A stretch of 46,901 nucleotides of DNA from an uncultured Bacilli bacterium (GCA_947625625.1 CANQPC010000007.1:1-46901), one strand, 5' to 3'; counted from the first letter of the stretch, positions 8,073 through 18,170 are shown. Made by a program: numbers and translations. Notes: generated from the letters alone by a model not told the origin.

Positions 8073-8984
8073 ATGAATGAAGAAGAAATGATCCAAAGAA
8101 AGAAAATTGAAAAGAGAGAGAAGACAGATACGATACTAGCATATATTTTAATTATTATATTAATTGCTTGTATTGGAATTATCCTCTATTTAAAGTTTAT
8201 TAGAGAAGGTGATTCTTTAGATAATGGCAATAACGAGCATATTAATAATACAATTACTTTAGAGCAGATAGCGGATTCTTTAAATAATTCTCTATTAGTT
8301 AAAACATACAGTGATGATGGAGCTACATTTAGTAGTAGTACTTCCGATAATTTACTTGTCGTTAGTTATATTAAGGGAGACACTAATATCAGTATGAATA
8401 TGCCACTTAATGCTAATGAACTTGTCGTTACCTTAAATAGTGACAACAGTCTTATTGGAGAAGATATTTATAAAGAGATAGCGGCCATAGTATGTATGTA
8501 CTATGGAAATGAAGAAAATGCTTGTCGTAATACTTTGACTCCTATAAATACGAATAGTGTAATTGGTGGTATAAGATTTAGTCAAAATGGAGATGATACT
8601 ATTGTATATATCGATCTTATGAATAGTATCGATATTAATAATGAAAGTACAATTACTTATAATGAAGTTACAAAAGTTGGTATCGAAGAGACTAATTATA
8701 CTTTAAATCTCGAAAATGAAACTATCGAAAATATAAATATAAATAGTTCCGATACGGAGCTTTCCTTCAGTGGCTCTATTAAGACTTCTCTCGAAGAAGG
8801 TCAGCAATTAGGAGTAGTAGTAAAACTATATGGTAGTGACGATAATGTTATCGGTGAAGATAAATATAGTTTTGAAGGAGATAATCTATTAGAAAAAGAA
8901 GGAGAGTTTACAGTAAAGTTTGCTTTGAGTGATACTTTAAAACTTGAAGATATAACTTCTTATAGTATTGAAATAACAAGATAG
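8073..8984 (+). CDS. Single-pass membrane protein of unknown function
   Basis: 303 residues with a charged cytoplasmic N-terminus (1-20), one hydrophobic helix at about 21-42 and a long, acidic, Ser/Thr/Asn-rich extracellular part. I do not recognise a family. The region from about 60 to 190 alternates short strands and contains two Cys that could pair. The C-terminal 90 residues (ELSFSGSIKTSLEEG onward) look like an Ig-like beta-sandwich. An SD AAGAGGTAAA lies 28 bases after the preceding surface-protein gene, and the next gene is deoD only 9 bases on. It is probably expressed with the upstream surface protein and may act with it at the envelope. Confidence 0.6.
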   Translation: MNEEEMIQRKKIEKREKTDTILAYILIIILIACIGIILYLKFIREGDSLDNGNNEHINNTITLEQIADSLNNSLLVKTYSDDGATFSSSTSDNLLVVSYIKGDTNISMNMPLNANELVVTLNSDNSLIGEDIYKEIAAIVCMYYGNEENACRNTLTPINTNSVIGGIRFSQNGDDTIVYIDLMNSIDINNESTITYNEVTKVGIEETNYTLNLENETIENININSSDTELSFSGSIKTSLEEGQQLGVVVKLYGSDDNVIGEDKYSFEGDNLLEKEGEFTVKFALSDTLKLEDITSYSIEITR

Positions 8985-8993
8985 GAGATAGTT

Positions 8994-9698
8994 ATGAGTA
9001 CACATATTGAAAGTAATTTGGATAGTATTGCTTCGACTGTTCTTATGCCGGGAGATCCTAAAAGATGTGAATATATCGCTAAGAAGTTTTTATCTAATGC
9101 CAAGATAGTCAATAATGTTAGGGGAATGACTGCATATACTGGCTTTTATAAAAGTAAAAAAATTACAATATTTCCTTCGGGCATGGGAATACCTAGTATG
9201 GGTATATATTCATACGAACTTTTTAAAGAGTATAATGTCAATAATATTATCAGAATAGGAACAATGGGAAGTTATACTGATTTAAAGTTAAAAGATATTG
9301 TTCTAGCGGTTAATTCTTATACTAATTCTAATTACGGTAAAGTATTATGTGACTATTCTAATAATTGTATTGATTCTGATAAGAATATAAATTTTGTTAT
9401 CGAAGAAGTAGCAAAGAATCTTAATTTGAACTTAATTAAAGGCAATATTTATTCTTCGGATGTCTTTTATGAACGCGATAATGATTATAAGAAAAAAGTT
9501 AAAGATATGTCTGTTTTAGGAGTAGAGATGGAGTCTTTTGGACTCTTTGTTACTGCTAAGATGCTTGGAAAGAGAGCTAGTTGTATTCTTATGGTAAGCG
9601 ATAGCTTTAATTTTTCCGATAAACTGTCTAGTAAAGAGAGAGAACAAGGATTAGATAATTTGATTGTTTTGGCACTAGAAACTAGTTTAAAAATATAA
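8994..9698 (+). CDS. deoD: Purine-nucleoside phosphorylase, DeoD type
   Basis: A 234-residue hexameric-type phosphorylase that cleaves purine (deoxy)nucleosides with phosphate to free base and (deoxy)ribose-1-phosphate. The phosphate-binding MPGDPKR is at about 18-24, RIGTMGS at about 87-93 and the nucleoside-binding GVEMES around residue 180. The catalytic Asp lies in the MVSDSF segment near 205. Length and N-terminal MSTHI are typical of the family. GGAGATAGTT precedes ATG 8994. A metabolic gene between surface-protein and M16 genes suggests cotranscription rather than functional linkage. Confidence 0.95.
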   Translation: MSTHIESNLDSIASTVLMPGDPKRCEYIAKKFLSNAKIVNNVRGMTAYTGFYKSKKITIFPSGMGIPSMGIYSYELFKEYNVNNIIRIGTMGSYTDLKLKDIVLAVNSYTNSNYGKVLCDYSNNCIDSDKNINFVIEEVAKNLNLNLIKGNIYSSDVFYERDNDYKKKVKDMSVLGVEMESFGLFVTAKMLGKRASCILMVSDSFNFSDKLSSKEREQGLDNLIVLALETSLKI

Positions 9699-9731
9699 AT
9701 TAAGGACATACTATAGAAGAGGTGAATAATA

Positions 9732-11000
9732 GTGAACTTAGAAACAGTTAGTATGGGATCTTATAATTTACATTTAATTAAGACAAATAAATTTAAAACA
9801 ATCACAATTGATGTAGATTTTTATAGAGAAATAAAAAAAGAAGAAATAACTAAAAGAAACTTATTAAAAATGGTACTTTTAAGTTCAAGTAAAAATTATA
9901 AGACAGAAAGAGATTTGATTATTGAAAGCGAAGAATTGTACGATATTAAAGTATCTTCTTCGATATCTCGAGTTGGTCTTTTCAGTAATTTATCTTTTCA
10001 AACAAAGTTTTTGAATGAGAAATTTACGGAAGATGGTATGAATGAGGAATCGATCATCTTTTTTCTTGAGCTTATTTTTAACCCGAATGTAAAAGATAAT
10101 TCTTTTGTCGATATTGAGAATCAAAAAAATAAATTGAGACAGCAGATATTAGGACTTAAAGATAATAAGCCTAGATATTCTACTTTAAAACTTATGGAAA
10201 AGATTAAGAATAGGCCTTATTCTTATAATACTTTTGGTAGTATCGAGGATTTAGATGAAATAAATGGTAAGAATCTTTATGAATACTATGAAGATGTTTT
10301 AAAGTGCGATCAGATCGATATCTTTGTTTTAGGAGATATCGATACTTACAAGATTAAAGAAATATTTAAAGAACATTTTAAGATTAATACTTTTAAAAAA
10401 GAGAATAAAAAAATTATTGTTCCAGAATTAGAATCAAGAAAAAGAATAGTTAGATATCATGAATACGATGATGTCAATCAAATGCAACTTACGATTCTCT
10501 GTAATTTGAATAATCTTACTGATTATGAGAGAAAATATGTTATTAAATTATACAATGAAATACTGGGAGGTTCTTCTAATTCGATTCTGTTTAGTACGGT
10601 AAGAGAACAAAAATCTTATTGTTATTATATAAATTCTTCAGTTAAAGCTTATGATAATATTTTACTTATTAATTCTGGTATCGAGAAGAAGAATGCTGAC
10701 AAGTGTATTAAACTTATAAAAAAATGTCTAAGTGATATGAAAAGTGGAAAGATTAGTGATGAAGTTATTAATTCATCAAAAAATACTATTATATCTTCGA
10801 TAAAATCTTCTTTTGATGATTCAATGGGAATTATTAATACATATTTTTCAAAAATTTTAGTAGGTACGGAGGATGCTGATACGAGAATTGAAAAATTTAG
10901 TAAGATAACGAAAGAAGACATTGTAAATGTTAGTAAAAAGGTTAGTCTTCATACTGTTCTTACTTTAGAAAATAAGGAGGAAGAACATGGAGAAAATTAA
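9732..11000 (+). CDS. ymfF: M16-family protein YmfF (inactive partner of YmfH)
   Basis: 422 residues of the M16 peptidase-like fold without the HxxEH zinc motif, as expected for the YmfF partner subunit. In Bacillus subtilis the ymfF/ymfH pair has been linked to 5-aminopentanol modification of elongation factor P; whether that holds here is inference. The GTG at 9732 follows GAGGTG at about 9719-9724. The segment LGGSSNSILFSTVREQKSYCY is the typical second M16 repeat signature (G-G-x2-S-x-L-F-x2-x-R-E). The gene overlaps ymfH by 14 bases, with the ymfH SD AAGGAGG inside its end, implying coupled synthesis of the heterodimer. Confidence 0.88.
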   Translation: MNLETVSMGSYNLHLIKTNKFKTITIDVDFYREIKKEEITKRNLLKMVLLSSSKNYKTERDLIIESEELYDIKVSSSISRVGLFSNLSFQTKFLNEKFTEDGMNEESIIFFLELIFNPNVKDNSFVDIENQKNKLRQQILGLKDNKPRYSTLKLMEKIKNRPYSYNTFGSIEDLDEINGKNLYEYYEDVLKCDQIDIFVLGDIDTYKIKEIFKEHFKINTFKKENKKIIVPELESRKRIVRYHEYDDVNQMQLTILCNLNNLTDYERKYVIKLYNEILGGSSNSILFSTVREQKSYCYYINSSVKAYDNILLINSGIEKKNADKCIKLIKKCLSDMKSGKISDEVINSSKNTIISSIKSSFDDSMGIINTYFSKILVGTEDADTRIEKFSKITKEDIVNVSKKVSLHTVLTLENKEEEHGEN

Positions 11001-12261
11001 GATTAAAGATATAGATGAATATATCTACTATGAAAAATTAGATAATGGATTAAAAGTATACCTTTATACTAAAGATAATGTCTATAGTAATTATGTTACT
11101 TTTACTACTAAATATGGTTCTATATATAATGAATTTGTTCCTATTAATGGAGATAAAATGATTAAAGTACCAAAGGGAGTAGCGCATTTTCTCGAACATA
11201 AAGTATTCGAACAGAAGGAAGATCCTCAGCCAATGGAATTTTTTGCTAAATCGGGAAGTATTTGTAATGCTTATACAACTTTTAAAAATACGACATATCT
11301 TTTTTATGCGACAGAAGCACTTACCGAAAATATTAATTATTTATTAGATTACGTTCAAAATATTTACTTAACTCCTGAATCAGTAGATAGTGAAAAAGGA
11401 ATAATTAGCGAAGAAATTCATATGTACGAAGATAGACCTAACGATATTTTAAATGAAAAAATAAGATGGAATACTTTGCATAATAATCCTTTTAAAGATA
11501 GTATTATTGGGGAAATAAAAGATATTGAAAGAATTAATAAAGAAGATTTAGAAACTTGCTATTATACTTTTTATCATCCTTCTAATATGTTTCTTACTGT
11601 CTGTGGTAACTTTGATCCTGAAGAAGTTATGGCTTCGATTAAGGAGAATCAAAATAGTAAAAGTTTTGCTAAACCAAAGGAAATAAAGATAGAAAAATAT
11701 AATGAAAGTGACAAAGTTGTCAAAGATAGCGAGGTAATAAATGTATCTACTAGTATTCCTAAAGTAGCATATACGTTAAAAATTCCTCTTCATGATATCA
11801 AGCTATCGAGAAGAAAATTACATCTTTATATGTATATACTCTTTACTAGTTTATTTGACGAGACATCAGTATTTGATAAAGAACTTAAAGATAATAATAT
11901 TATCAGTAATACAACTTTTATAAGTTTACTTAACTGTGATACACATTTACTTATATCATTAATTAATGAGACTACTAAATACAAAGAATTTTTAGATAGT
12001 GTCAAAGATAGGCTTAAAAAACTAAAAGTAGAAGAAAAAGACTTTAACCGTAAAAAGAAAATTTTAATCAGTAATGAAATACTTGCTTTTGAAAATGTCG
12101 AAGCGATAGGAGATATAATAATCGACAATATTATTTTTGATGGAAAGTTAGAAGATAATCCTATCGAAGTTATCAATGAATTAAATATTGATGAATTAAA
12201 TAACTTAATAAAGAAATTATCGATTGATAATACTTCAGAAGTAATATTAAAAGAAAATTAG
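10987..12261 (+). CDS. ymfH: M16-family zinc peptidase YmfH
   Basis: 424 residues and the catalytic member of the pair. The inverted zinc motif H67-F-L-E70-H71 is intact, and a Glu-rich stretch (SEEIHMYE, about 141-148) supplies the distal zinc ligand. KGVAHFLEHKVFE is the usual YmfH context. The substrate in this organism is unknown; in Bacillus the homologue is associated with EF-P modification. A second, more divergent M16 pair lies at 43001-45510. A terminator follows 10 bases after the stop, closing the operon that begins at 6596. Confidence 0.9.
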   Translation: MEKIKIKDIDEYIYYEKLDNGLKVYLYTKDNVYSNYVTFTTKYGSIYNEFVPINGDKMIKVPKGVAHFLEHKVFEQKEDPQPMEFFAKSGSICNAYTTFKNTTYLFYATEALTENINYLLDYVQNIYLTPESVDSEKGIISEEIHMYEDRPNDILNEKIRWNTLHNNPFKDSIIGEIKDIERINKEDLETCYYTFYHPSNMFLTVCGNFDPEEVMASIKENQNSKSFAKPKEIKIEKYNESDKVVKDSEVINVSTSIPKVAYTLKIPLHDIKLSRRKLHLYMYILFTSLFDETSVFDKELKDNNIISNTTFISLLNCDTHLLISLINETTKYKEFLDSVKDRLKKLKVEEKDFNRKKKILISNEILAFENVEAIGDIIIDNIIFDGKLEDNPIEVINELNIDELNNLIKKLSIDNTSEVILKEN

Positions 12262-12270
12262 TATTTATTT

Positions 12271-12296
12271 AGATGCTTATATTGGCATCTTTTTTT
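12271..12296 (+). terminator. Rho-independent terminator after ymfH
   Basis: AGATGC at 12271-12276 pairs with GCATCT at 12285-12290 over an 8-base loop, followed by six T residues. Confidence 0.85.
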
Positions 12297-12393
12297 GAAA
12301 ATAAAATTTATTTACTTTTACTTACTATTTTGTTATTGACACTAGGTTTAGTATCACATAAATTAAAGTTAAAAATAAATAGGTAAAACTTAA

Positions 12394-12434
12394 AAAGATA
12401 ACCTTTTATTCGAAGAGAGTAAAGGGTTATCTTT
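12394..12434. other. Long intergenic hairpin upstream of the rpsJ promoter
   Basis: AAAGATAACC (12394-12403) pairs perfectly with GGTTATCTTT (12425-12434), and the helix extends inward with G:U pairs to about 15-18 bp. The downstream T-run is weak, so it may be a second or antisense terminator rather than a strong forward one. The remainder of the 408-base gap holds the rpsJ promoter and leader. Confidence 0.6.
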
Positions 12435-12505
12435 AAATTTTTGAGGATGGTAGGAGGGAATTTTGTTAAAATAGCTAAAAAACTGAAAAAAAGTCATTAT
12501 TTTGC

Positions 12506-12534
12506 TTGATTTTAATAAAATAATTTAGTATAAT
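12506..12534 (+). promoter_or_regulatory. Promoter of the S10 operon
   Basis: TTGATT at 12506-12511, a 17-bp spacer and a perfect TATAAT at 12529-12534. The predicted RNA start is near 12541, just before the structured leader. Confidence 0.75.
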
Positions 12535-12540
12535 TAATGA

Positions 12541-12669
12541 AGTGTGACTGGCTTAGATGTGCGAAGTTGCTGATACACCCGGCTAAGTTGTCAATAAAAA
12601 TAAAGGGTTATCAGGTAATTCGTTCGGAGCTATGTCTATACCAAGATATAGGCGAAGGGAGGACAACTT
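12541..12669 (+). promoter_or_regulatory. Structured S10-operon mRNA leader
   Basis: About 129 bases of non-coding leader. TGAC-GGCTTAG near 12545-12557 pairs with CTAAGTTGTCA near 12584-12594, partly through G:U pairs, enclosing TGTGCGAAGTTGCTGATACAC, which itself can close with GTG/CAC. As far as I recall, the TGCGAAGTTGCTGA-CACCC core recurs upstream of rpsJ in low-GC Bacillota. In E. coli the S10 leader mediates autoregulation by L4; an equivalent role here is inference. Confidence 0.6.
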
Positions 12670-12978
12670 ATGGCTAAAGAAATCGTGAGAATCAAATTGA
12701 AGGCTTACGACCACAGAATTCTTGATAATGCCGCTGCTAAGATTGTAGCTACTGTCAAGAGAACTGGCGGAGAAGTATCTGGTCCCGTACCACTACCAAC
12801 GGAAATCGAAAAGATTACCATTTTGAGAGCGGTACATAAAGATAAGGACTCGAGAGAGCAATTTGAAAAGAGAACTCACAAGAGATTAATCGATATCAAG
12901 AATCCAAGTAAAGAGACAATTGATGCACTAGCACATCTCGATTTACCAAGTGGTGTCGATATCAAAATTAAAAAATAG
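12670..12978 (+). CDS. rpsJ: Ribosomal protein S10
   Basis: 102 residues, full length for S10/NusE, a 30S head protein that also takes part in NusB-dependent antitermination. The segments [14 protein letters not shown] and [16 protein letters not shown], and the C-terminal [18 protein letters not shown], are diagnostic. The SD GGGAGG (12657-12662) is ideal. It is the first gene of the cluster and follows the structured leader. Confidence 0.98.
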   Translation: MAKEIVRIKLKAYDHRILDNAAAKIVATVKRTGGEVSGPVPLPTEIEKITILRAVHKDKDSREQFEKRTHKRLIDIKNPSKETIDALAHLDLPSGVDIKIKK

Positions 12979-12990
12979 TAGGAGGAAAAA

Positions 12991-13746
12991 ATGAAAGGAA
13001 TCTTAGGAAGAAAAAAAGGGATGACCGAAGTATTTACTACTGATGGAAAACTTATTCCTGTTACTGTTATCGAAGTCGAAGATAATGTCGTATCACAAAT
13101 AAAGACTAATGAGACTGATGGATACGAAGCTATTCAACTTGCAACAGTAGATAAGAAAGAATCGCGCAGTAATAAACCTGAAACAGGTCATCTAAAGAAA
13201 GCATCTAGTACCCCTAAGCGCTTCTTAAAAGAAATTAGAGGTGTAGATGTTCAAACTTATGCTTTGGGAGATGTCCTTAAAGCAGACGTATTTACAGCAG
13301 GAGAAATGGTTGATGTAACCGGCACTTCTAAAGGTAAAGGTTTTCAAGGTGTCATTAAAAGGCACAATCAAAGTAGAGGACCTATGAGTCATGGTAGTCA
13401 GTATCATCGTGGAGTAGGTTCTATGGGTACATTACTACCTATGAGAGTTATTCCTGGTAAAAAATTACCTGGACATATGGGACATGAACAAGTTACTATT
13501 CAAAATCTCGAAGTAATAAAAGTTGATTTGGAAAATAATGTTATCTTAATAAAGGGAAGTGTTCCCGGACCTAAAAACTCTTTAGTGCTTATTAGAACTG
13601 CTGTTAAAACTGGAAATAAAGAAAATAGTCCAGTCGAGTTAGTTGTATACGAAGAAGGTAAGACAACTGAAGAAGTTGCCGAAGAGACAATGGAAACAAT
13701 TAACGAAGAACTAGAGAGCGTTGAAACATCACAAGAAGAAGAGTAA
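12991..13746 (+). CDS. rplC: Ribosomal protein L3 with acidic C-terminal extension
   Basis: 251 residues. The first 210 are ordinary L3, an early 50S assembly protein near the peptidyl-transferase centre, with the loop signature [12 protein letters not shown], then [17 protein letters not shown] and [11 protein letters not shown]. The last 40 residues form an extra tail rich in Glu ([20 protein letters not shown] and onward) that is absent from typical L3. The SD AGGAGG lies 12 bases after rpsJ. Confidence 0.97.
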   Translation: MKGILGRKKGMTEVFTTDGKLIPVTVIEVEDNVVSQIKTNETDGYEAIQLATVDKKESRSNKPETGHLKKASSTPKRFLKEIRGVDVQTYALGDVLKADVFTAGEMVDVTGTSKGKGFQGVIKRHNQSRGPMSHGSQYHRGVGSMGTLLPMRVIPGKKLPGHMGHEQVTIQNLEVIKVDLENNVILIKGSVPGPKNSLVLIRTAVKTGNKENSPVELVVYEEGKTTEEVAEETMETINEELESVETSQEEE

Positions 13747-13801
13747 GATTATCTTACTGATGATATTAAAATAAAATATTGTGATGATAAAGGAGGAAAT
13801 T

Positions 13802-14431
13802 ATGTCTAAGAAAATAGATGTTTTAAACATTAAAGGCGAAAAGGTTAAAGATATAAAATTAGAAGATAACATATTTGGAATAGAACCTAATGATGCTGTA
13901 TTAAAAGATGCTATCGTTGCCGCTATGGCGGGTGCTAGACAAGGTACTGCCAGCGTCAAGACGAGATCGGAAGTATCTGGTGGCGGAAGAAAGCCATACA
14001 AGCAAAAGGGAACTGGTAATGCCAGACAAGGTAGTATTAGAGCTACTCAATATCGTCATGGTGGAATAGTATTTGGACCAGTACCAAGAGATTATTCAAA
14101 GAAAATGAATAAGAAAGAAAAGAGACTTGCTTTAAAGAGTGCTCTATCTTATAAAGTATTAGATAAAGAACTTATCGTAGTAGAAAAAATTAATTTTGAG
14201 ACTAATAAGACAAAAGAGATGATTAACTTATTAGAAGGATTAGAGTTAACTAATCATAAAGTATTAGTATGTGTAAATGAACTTACTGATAATGTATGTT
14301 TAGCCGCTCGTAATCTAGCTAATGTAAAAGTTGTTTTACCTAGTGAAGTTAATTCATTTGATTTAGTTTCATCAGATAATTTATTAATCGAAGAAGAAGC
14401 TTTAAAAGCATTAGAGGAGGTGCTTAAATAA
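13802..14431 (+). CDS. rplD: Ribosomal protein L4
   Basis: 209 residues of a 50S protein lining the exit tunnel; in some bacteria it also represses the S10 operon. The tunnel loop carries SGGGRKPYKQKGTGNARQGS followed by GGIVFGPVPRDY, the family core. I chose ATG 13802 because AAAGGAGGAAATT directly precedes it; an in-frame ATG at 13781 lies upstream of the SD. The stop overlaps the rplW start by one base (TAATG). Confidence 0.97.
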   Translation: MSKKIDVLNIKGEKVKDIKLEDNIFGIEPNDAVLKDAIVAAMAGARQGTASVKTRSEVSGGGRKPYKQKGTGNARQGSIRATQYRHGGIVFGPVPRDYSKKMNKKEKRLALKSALSYKVLDKELIVVEKINFETNKTKEMINLLEGLELTNHKVLVCVNELTDNVCLAARNLANVKVVLPSEVNSFDLVSSDNLLIEEEALKALEEVLK

Positions 14432-14709
14432 TGAGTAATTATTTAGATATAATTTTAGCACCAATAGTTACTGAAAAGACTGCTAATATGGAAACAGAAG
14501 GAAAATATGCCTTCAAAGTTAGTACGAAAGCTAATAAGACCGAAATAAAGCAAGCAATTGAAAAGAAATTCAATGTTAAAGTTGTTTCAGTAAATATCGT
14601 AAACTCTCATCCTAAGAAAAAGAGAGTTGGAAAATACACAGGCATGACTAATAAATATAAGAAAGCCATCGTAACACTTGCGAAAGGTAGTACTATTAGT
14701 TTTGACTAA
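14431..14709 (+). CDS. rplW: Ribosomal protein L23
   Basis: 92 residues at the polypeptide exit, the docking site for trigger factor and SRP. Characteristic segments are APIVTEKTANMETEGKYAF and VKVVSVNIVNSHPKKKRVG. Translation is coupled to rplD through the shared A of TAATG, with the SD AGAGGAGG inside rplD. Confidence 0.97.
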   Translation: MSNYLDIILAPIVTEKTANMETEGKYAFKVSTKANKTEIKQAIEKKFNVKVVSVNIVNSHPKKKRVGKYTGMTNKYKKAIVTLAKGSTISFD

Positions 14710-14726
14710 TGTAAGGAGGAAATATA

Positions 14727-15557
14727 ATGTCAATAAGAGTTTATAAACCAATGACAAATGGTACGAGACAAAGATCTGTCTTAACTAGTGAAGAAATCAC
14801 TAAAAGTACTCCAGAAAAAAGTTTAACAGTGACAAAGAAAAAGACTAATGGTAGAAACAATCAAGGAAAAATAACTGTTAGACATAGAGGTGGCGGAGTT
14901 AAGAGAAAGTATAGACTAATCGACTTCAAAAGAAGAAAAGATGGTGTTACTGCTCTCGTATCATCTATTGAATATGATCCTAATAGAAGTGCTAATATTG
15001 CTTTAATTACTTATAAAGATGGTGAGAAAGCATATATAATTGCACCAAAGGGATTAACTGTCGGCATGGTAGTAGAATCGGGAGAAAATGTCGATATTAA
15101 AATAGGAAATACCCTTCCTATTATGAATATTCCTGTCGGTACTGTTATTCACAATATCGAACTTAAACCTGGAAAAGGAGCTACTCTTGCTAGAAGTGCT
15201 GGAGCATCAGCTCAAATCCTCGGTCGTGAAGATAAATATGTATTAGTTAGATTATCGAGTGGAGAGACAAGAAAAATTCTTGGAACATGCAGAGCAACTG
15301 TCGGTACAGTTGGTAATGAAGATTACAATCTTGTCAAAGTTGGTAAAGCTGGAAGAACAAGACATAAAGGATTTAGACCAACCGTCAGAGGTTCAGTTAT
15401 GAACCCTAACGATCACCCACATGGTGGTGGAGAAGGACGTGCTCCAATTGGACGTTCTGGACCTATGACACCTTGGGGTAAACCTGCACTTGGTTATAAG
15501 ACTAGAAAAAATAAGAAAGAATCAGATAAATATATCGTGACTCGTCGTAAAAAATAG
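14727..15557 (+). CDS. rplB: Ribosomal protein L2
   Basis: 276 residues, full length, one of the most conserved 50S proteins near the peptidyl-transferase centre and an intersubunit bridge. [16 protein letters not shown] is near residue 45, and the C-terminal histidine region [18 protein letters not shown], with the conserved functional His, is intact. The SD AAGGAGG is 8 bases from the ATG. Confidence 0.98.
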   Translation: MSIRVYKPMTNGTRQRSVLTSEEITKSTPEKSLTVTKKKTNGRNNQGKITVRHRGGGVKRKYRLIDFKRRKDGVTALVSSIEYDPNRSANIALITYKDGEKAYIIAPKGLTVGMVVESGENVDIKIGNTLPIMNIPVGTVIHNIELKPGKGATLARSAGASAQILGREDKYVLVRLSSGETRKILGTCRATVGTVGNEDYNLVKVGKAGRTRHKGFRPTVRGSVMNPNDHPHGGGEGRAPIGRSGPMTPWGKPALGYKTRKNKKESDKYIVTRRKK

Positions 15558-15574
15558 GAAAGGAAGATTAAAAA

Positions 15575-15841
15575 ATGGCTAGAAGTATTAAAAAAGGACC
15601 TTATGTCTTTGATAGATTATTAAATAAAGTAAGAGCATTAAATGAATCTGGAAAAAAGGAAGTTATTAAAACTTGGTCTCGTCGTTCGACAATCTTTCCT
15701 GAATTTATCGGTCATACTTTTGCCGTACATAACGGAAAAGAATTTATTCCTGTATATGTAACAGAAGATATGGTAGGACACAAATTAGGAGAATTTTCTC
15801 CTACTAGAAAATTTGGCGGACACGGACAAGATAAGAAATAA
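15575..15841 (+). CDS. rpsS: Ribosomal protein S19
   Basis: 88 residues of the 30S head. [31 protein letters not shown] and [14 protein letters not shown] are family signatures. It sits 17 bases after rplB and has a good SD. Confidence 0.97.
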   Translation: MARSIKKGPYVFDRLLNKVRALNESGKKEVIKTWSRRSTIFPEFIGHTFAVHNGKEFIPVYVTEDMVGHKLGEFSPTRKFGGHGQDKK

Positions 15842-15862
15842 TTTTCTTAAAAGGAGGAAAAA

Positions 15863-16204
15863 ATGGAAAGAACAGAAGCTAAAGCTGTAGCTAAAACAGT
15901 TAGAATTTCCCCTAGAAAGACAAGACTTATTATCGATTTAATAAGAGGAAAAAGTATCGATGAGGCAAGAGGAATTCTTGCAAATCAACCTCAAAGAGCA
16001 TCTAGAGTAATTTCTAAAGTATTAGAGTCTGCTATAGCAAATGCTGTTAATAATTTTAACATGAAAGAAGAAAATCTTTATGTTAAAACATGCTTTGTCG
16101 ATGAAGCATTAGTAATTAAAAGAATTAAATTCGATTCTCGTGGAAGAGTCGGAAGAAATGACCACAAAACAAGTAATATAACAATAGTAGTGGCCGAAAA
16201 ATAA
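15863..16204 (+). CDS. rplV: Ribosomal protein L22
   Basis: 113 residues, a 50S protein whose beta-hairpin reaches the exit tunnel. Diagnostic segments are KTVRISPRKTRLIIDLIRG and the hairpin KRIKFDSRGRVGRNDHKTSN. The SD AAAGGAGG precedes it. The region between the two is normal, with no insertion. Confidence 0.97.
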   Translation: MERTEAKAVAKTVRISPRKTRLIIDLIRGKSIDEARGILANQPQRASRVISKVLESAIANAVNNFNMKEENLYVKTCFVDEALVIKRIKFDSRGRVGRNDHKTSNITIVVAEK

Positions 16205-16222
16205 AAGAAGGAGGACATTTAG

Positions 16223-16885
16223 GTGGGACAAAAAGTTAGTCCAACAGGACTTAGAATTGGTATCAATAAAGACTGGGAATCAAAATGGTATACGGAAAAA
16301 GATTATGCTAAGTATCTAAATAACGATTATAAAATTCGTAAGTACTTAACAAAAAAGTTCAAAAATAATGGTCTTGCACAGATTGTTATCGAAAGAAACC
16401 CAAAGAGAACAGAAATATTTATTCATACTTCCAAACCTGGTCTAATTATTGGACAAAGTGGTGTTGAAATCGAAAAGATAAAGAAGGAAATTTCAAAACT
16501 TGTCGGAGAACAAGTACAAATTTCTGTTGTCGAAATTAAAAATCCTGATTTGAATGCACAATTAGTAGCGGATACTATCGCTCACAACATTGAGAATAGA
16601 GTATCGTTTAGAGTAGCCCAGAAGAAAGCAATTAGAAATACGATGAAAGCTGGCGCTAAAGGAATTAAGACAGTCACTTCAGGTCGTTTAGGTGGTGTCG
16701 AAATTGCTCGTTCCGAGGGTTATTCCGAAGGAACAGTTCCTTTACATACTTTAAGAGCAGATGTCGATTATGCTACTTCTGAAGCTGATACTACTTATGG
16801 AAAAATTGGAGTAAAAGTATGGATTTATAAAGGAGAAATATTAGGTAAGGGAGGTAATTCTCATGTTGATGCCAAAAAGAACTAA
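16223..16885 (+). CDS. rpsC: Ribosomal protein S3
   Basis: 220 residues, a 30S protein at the mRNA entry channel. It begins with GTG ([12 protein letters not shown] follows), preceded by AAGGAGG. The KH-domain signature [19 protein letters not shown] is at about 73-91, and the C-terminal [11 protein letters not shown] is present. The end overlaps the rplP start by 23 bases. Confidence 0.97.
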   Translation: MGQKVSPTGLRIGINKDWESKWYTEKDYAKYLNNDYKIRKYLTKKFKNNGLAQIVIERNPKRTEIFIHTSKPGLIIGQSGVEIEKIKKEISKLVGEQVQISVVEIKNPDLNAQLVADTIAHNIENRVSFRVAQKKAIRNTMKAGAKGIKTVTSGRLGGVEIARSEGYSEGTVPLHTLRADVDYATSEADTTYGKIGVKVWIYKGEILGKGGNSHVDAKKN

Positions 16886-17294
16886 ACATAGAAAGACTTT
16901 CCGTATCCGTTATGACGGAAAAGCTAAAGGAAATACAACTCTTCATTTTGGAGAATATGGCTTAATGGCTAAAGAAGGAGCTTGGATTACCGCTAATCAA
17001 ATCGAAGCGGCGAGAATTGCCATGACGAGATATATGAAGAGAGGTGGTAAAGTATGGATTAATATTTTCCCTAACTTATCACTAACGAAGAAACCTTTGG
17101 AGACAAGACAAGGTAAAGGTAAAGGAAATCCTGAAGTATGGGTTGCCGTTGTTAAAGAAGGAAAAATTATGTTTGAAATTGGTGGTGTCGATGAAGCAAC
17201 AGCAAGAGAAGCTTTGAGACTTGCTTCACATAAATTACCAATTAAATGTAAATTTGTAAAGAAAGAAGAAAGTGGTGAAGAAAGTGAAAACTAG
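16863..17294 (+). CDS. rplP: Ribosomal protein L16
   Basis: 143 residues of a 50S protein near the A-site tRNA. The start [11 protein letters not shown] is the usual one, so ATG 16863 inside rpsC is chosen, with AAGGGAGG upstream. [15 protein letters not shown] and [19 protein letters not shown] are diagnostic. A short Glu/Ser tail follows the core. Confidence 0.96.
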   Translation: MLMPKRTKHRKTFRIRYDGKAKGNTTLHFGEYGLMAKEGAWITANQIEAARIAMTRYMKRGGKVWINIFPNLSLTKKPLETRQGKGKGNPEVWVAVVKEGKIMFEIGGVDEATAREALRLASHKLPIKCKFVKKEESGEESEN

Positions 17295-17481
17295 TGAACT
17301 TAGAAAATTAACCACAGAAGAATTAAATAAAAAAGTAATTGAATGTAAAGAAGAATTATTCAGTTTAAGAATGCAAAAAGCTACTGGAATGTTAGAAAAG
17401 CCTTCACGTATAAATGAACTTAGAAAGACAGTAGCTCGTATAAACACTATTTTAAAAGAAAGAGAAATAGTAGAAGGGTAA
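17284..17481 (+). CDS. rpmC: Ribosomal protein L29
   Basis: 65 residues of two long helices at the tunnel exit. [17 protein letters not shown] and [17 protein letters not shown] are typical. I prefer GTG 17284 because KTSEL is where family members start and GGTG lies 7 bases upstream; in-frame GTGs at 17272 and 17275 are also possible. It overlaps the end of rplP. Confidence 0.93.
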   Translation: MKTSELRKLTTEELNKKVIECKEELFSLRMQKATGMLEKPSRINELRKTVARINTILKEREIVEG

Positions 17482-17494
17482 GTGAGGAAGAGAC

Positions 17495-17749
17495 ATGGAA
17501 AATAAAAAAGAATTAATTGGCATAGTTGTTTCTGATAAAGCAGACAAGACAATTACTGTTAAAGTTGAAACTTATAAAAAACATCCATTATATGGAAAGA
17601 GAGTTAAATATTCAAAAAAATATGCCGCTCATGATGAAGAAAATATTGCTCATGTTGGCGATAAAGTTCGCTTAGCCCAAACGAGACCATTATCTAAAAC
17701 TAAAAGATATACTTTAGTAGAAGTAATAGAAAAAGCTGTTATTCTATAA
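17495..17749 (+). CDS. rpsQ: Ribosomal protein S17
   Basis: 84 residues, an early 30S assembly protein with an OB fold. [35 protein letters not shown] and [14 protein letters not shown] are family segments. A GTGAGGAAG SD precedes the ATG, 13 bases after rpmC. Confidence 0.97.
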   Translation: MENKKELIGIVVSDKADKTITVKVETYKKHPLYGKRVKYSKKYAAHDEENIAHVGDKVRLAQTRPLSKTKRYTLVEVIEKAVIL

Positions 17750-17780
17750 GATTCTTTAGCTTGGAAGGAGGAAAGAAATT

Positions 17781-18149
17781 ATGGTACAACAAGAAACCCG
17801 CTTGAAGGTAGCGGATAACTGTGGAGCTCGTGAAGTACTAGTAATCAGAGTTCTCGGTGGAAGTAAAGTTAAAACTGGTAATATTGGCGACATTGTTGTT
17901 GCTACAGTAAAGAAAGCTACTCCTAATGGTACTGTAAAGAAAGGCAAAGTAGTAAAAGCCGTTATAGTAAGAACGAAAAGAGGAGTTAGAAGAGACGATG
18001 GAAGTTATATCAGATTTGATGACAATGCTTGTGTTATTATCAAAGACGATAAGAGTCCAGTAGGTACACGTATTTTAGGTCCAGTAGCACGTGAGCTTAG
18101 AGATAAAGAATTTACGAAGATTGTAAGTTTAGCTAAAGATGTGCTATAG
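17781..18149 (+). CDS. rplN: Ribosomal protein L14
   Basis: 122 residues, full length, part of intersubunit bridges on the 50S surface. [35 protein letters not shown] and [19 protein letters not shown] are diagnostic. The SD is TGGAAGGAGG. Confidence 0.98.
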   Translation: MVQQETRLKVADNCGAREVLVIRVLGGSKVKTGNIGDIVVATVKKATPNGTVKKGKVVKAVIVRTKRGVRRDDGSYIRFDDNACVIIKDDKSPVGTRILGPVARELRDKEFTKIVSLAKDVL

Positions 18150-18170
18150 GCCTATTAAAGGAGGAAAAAA

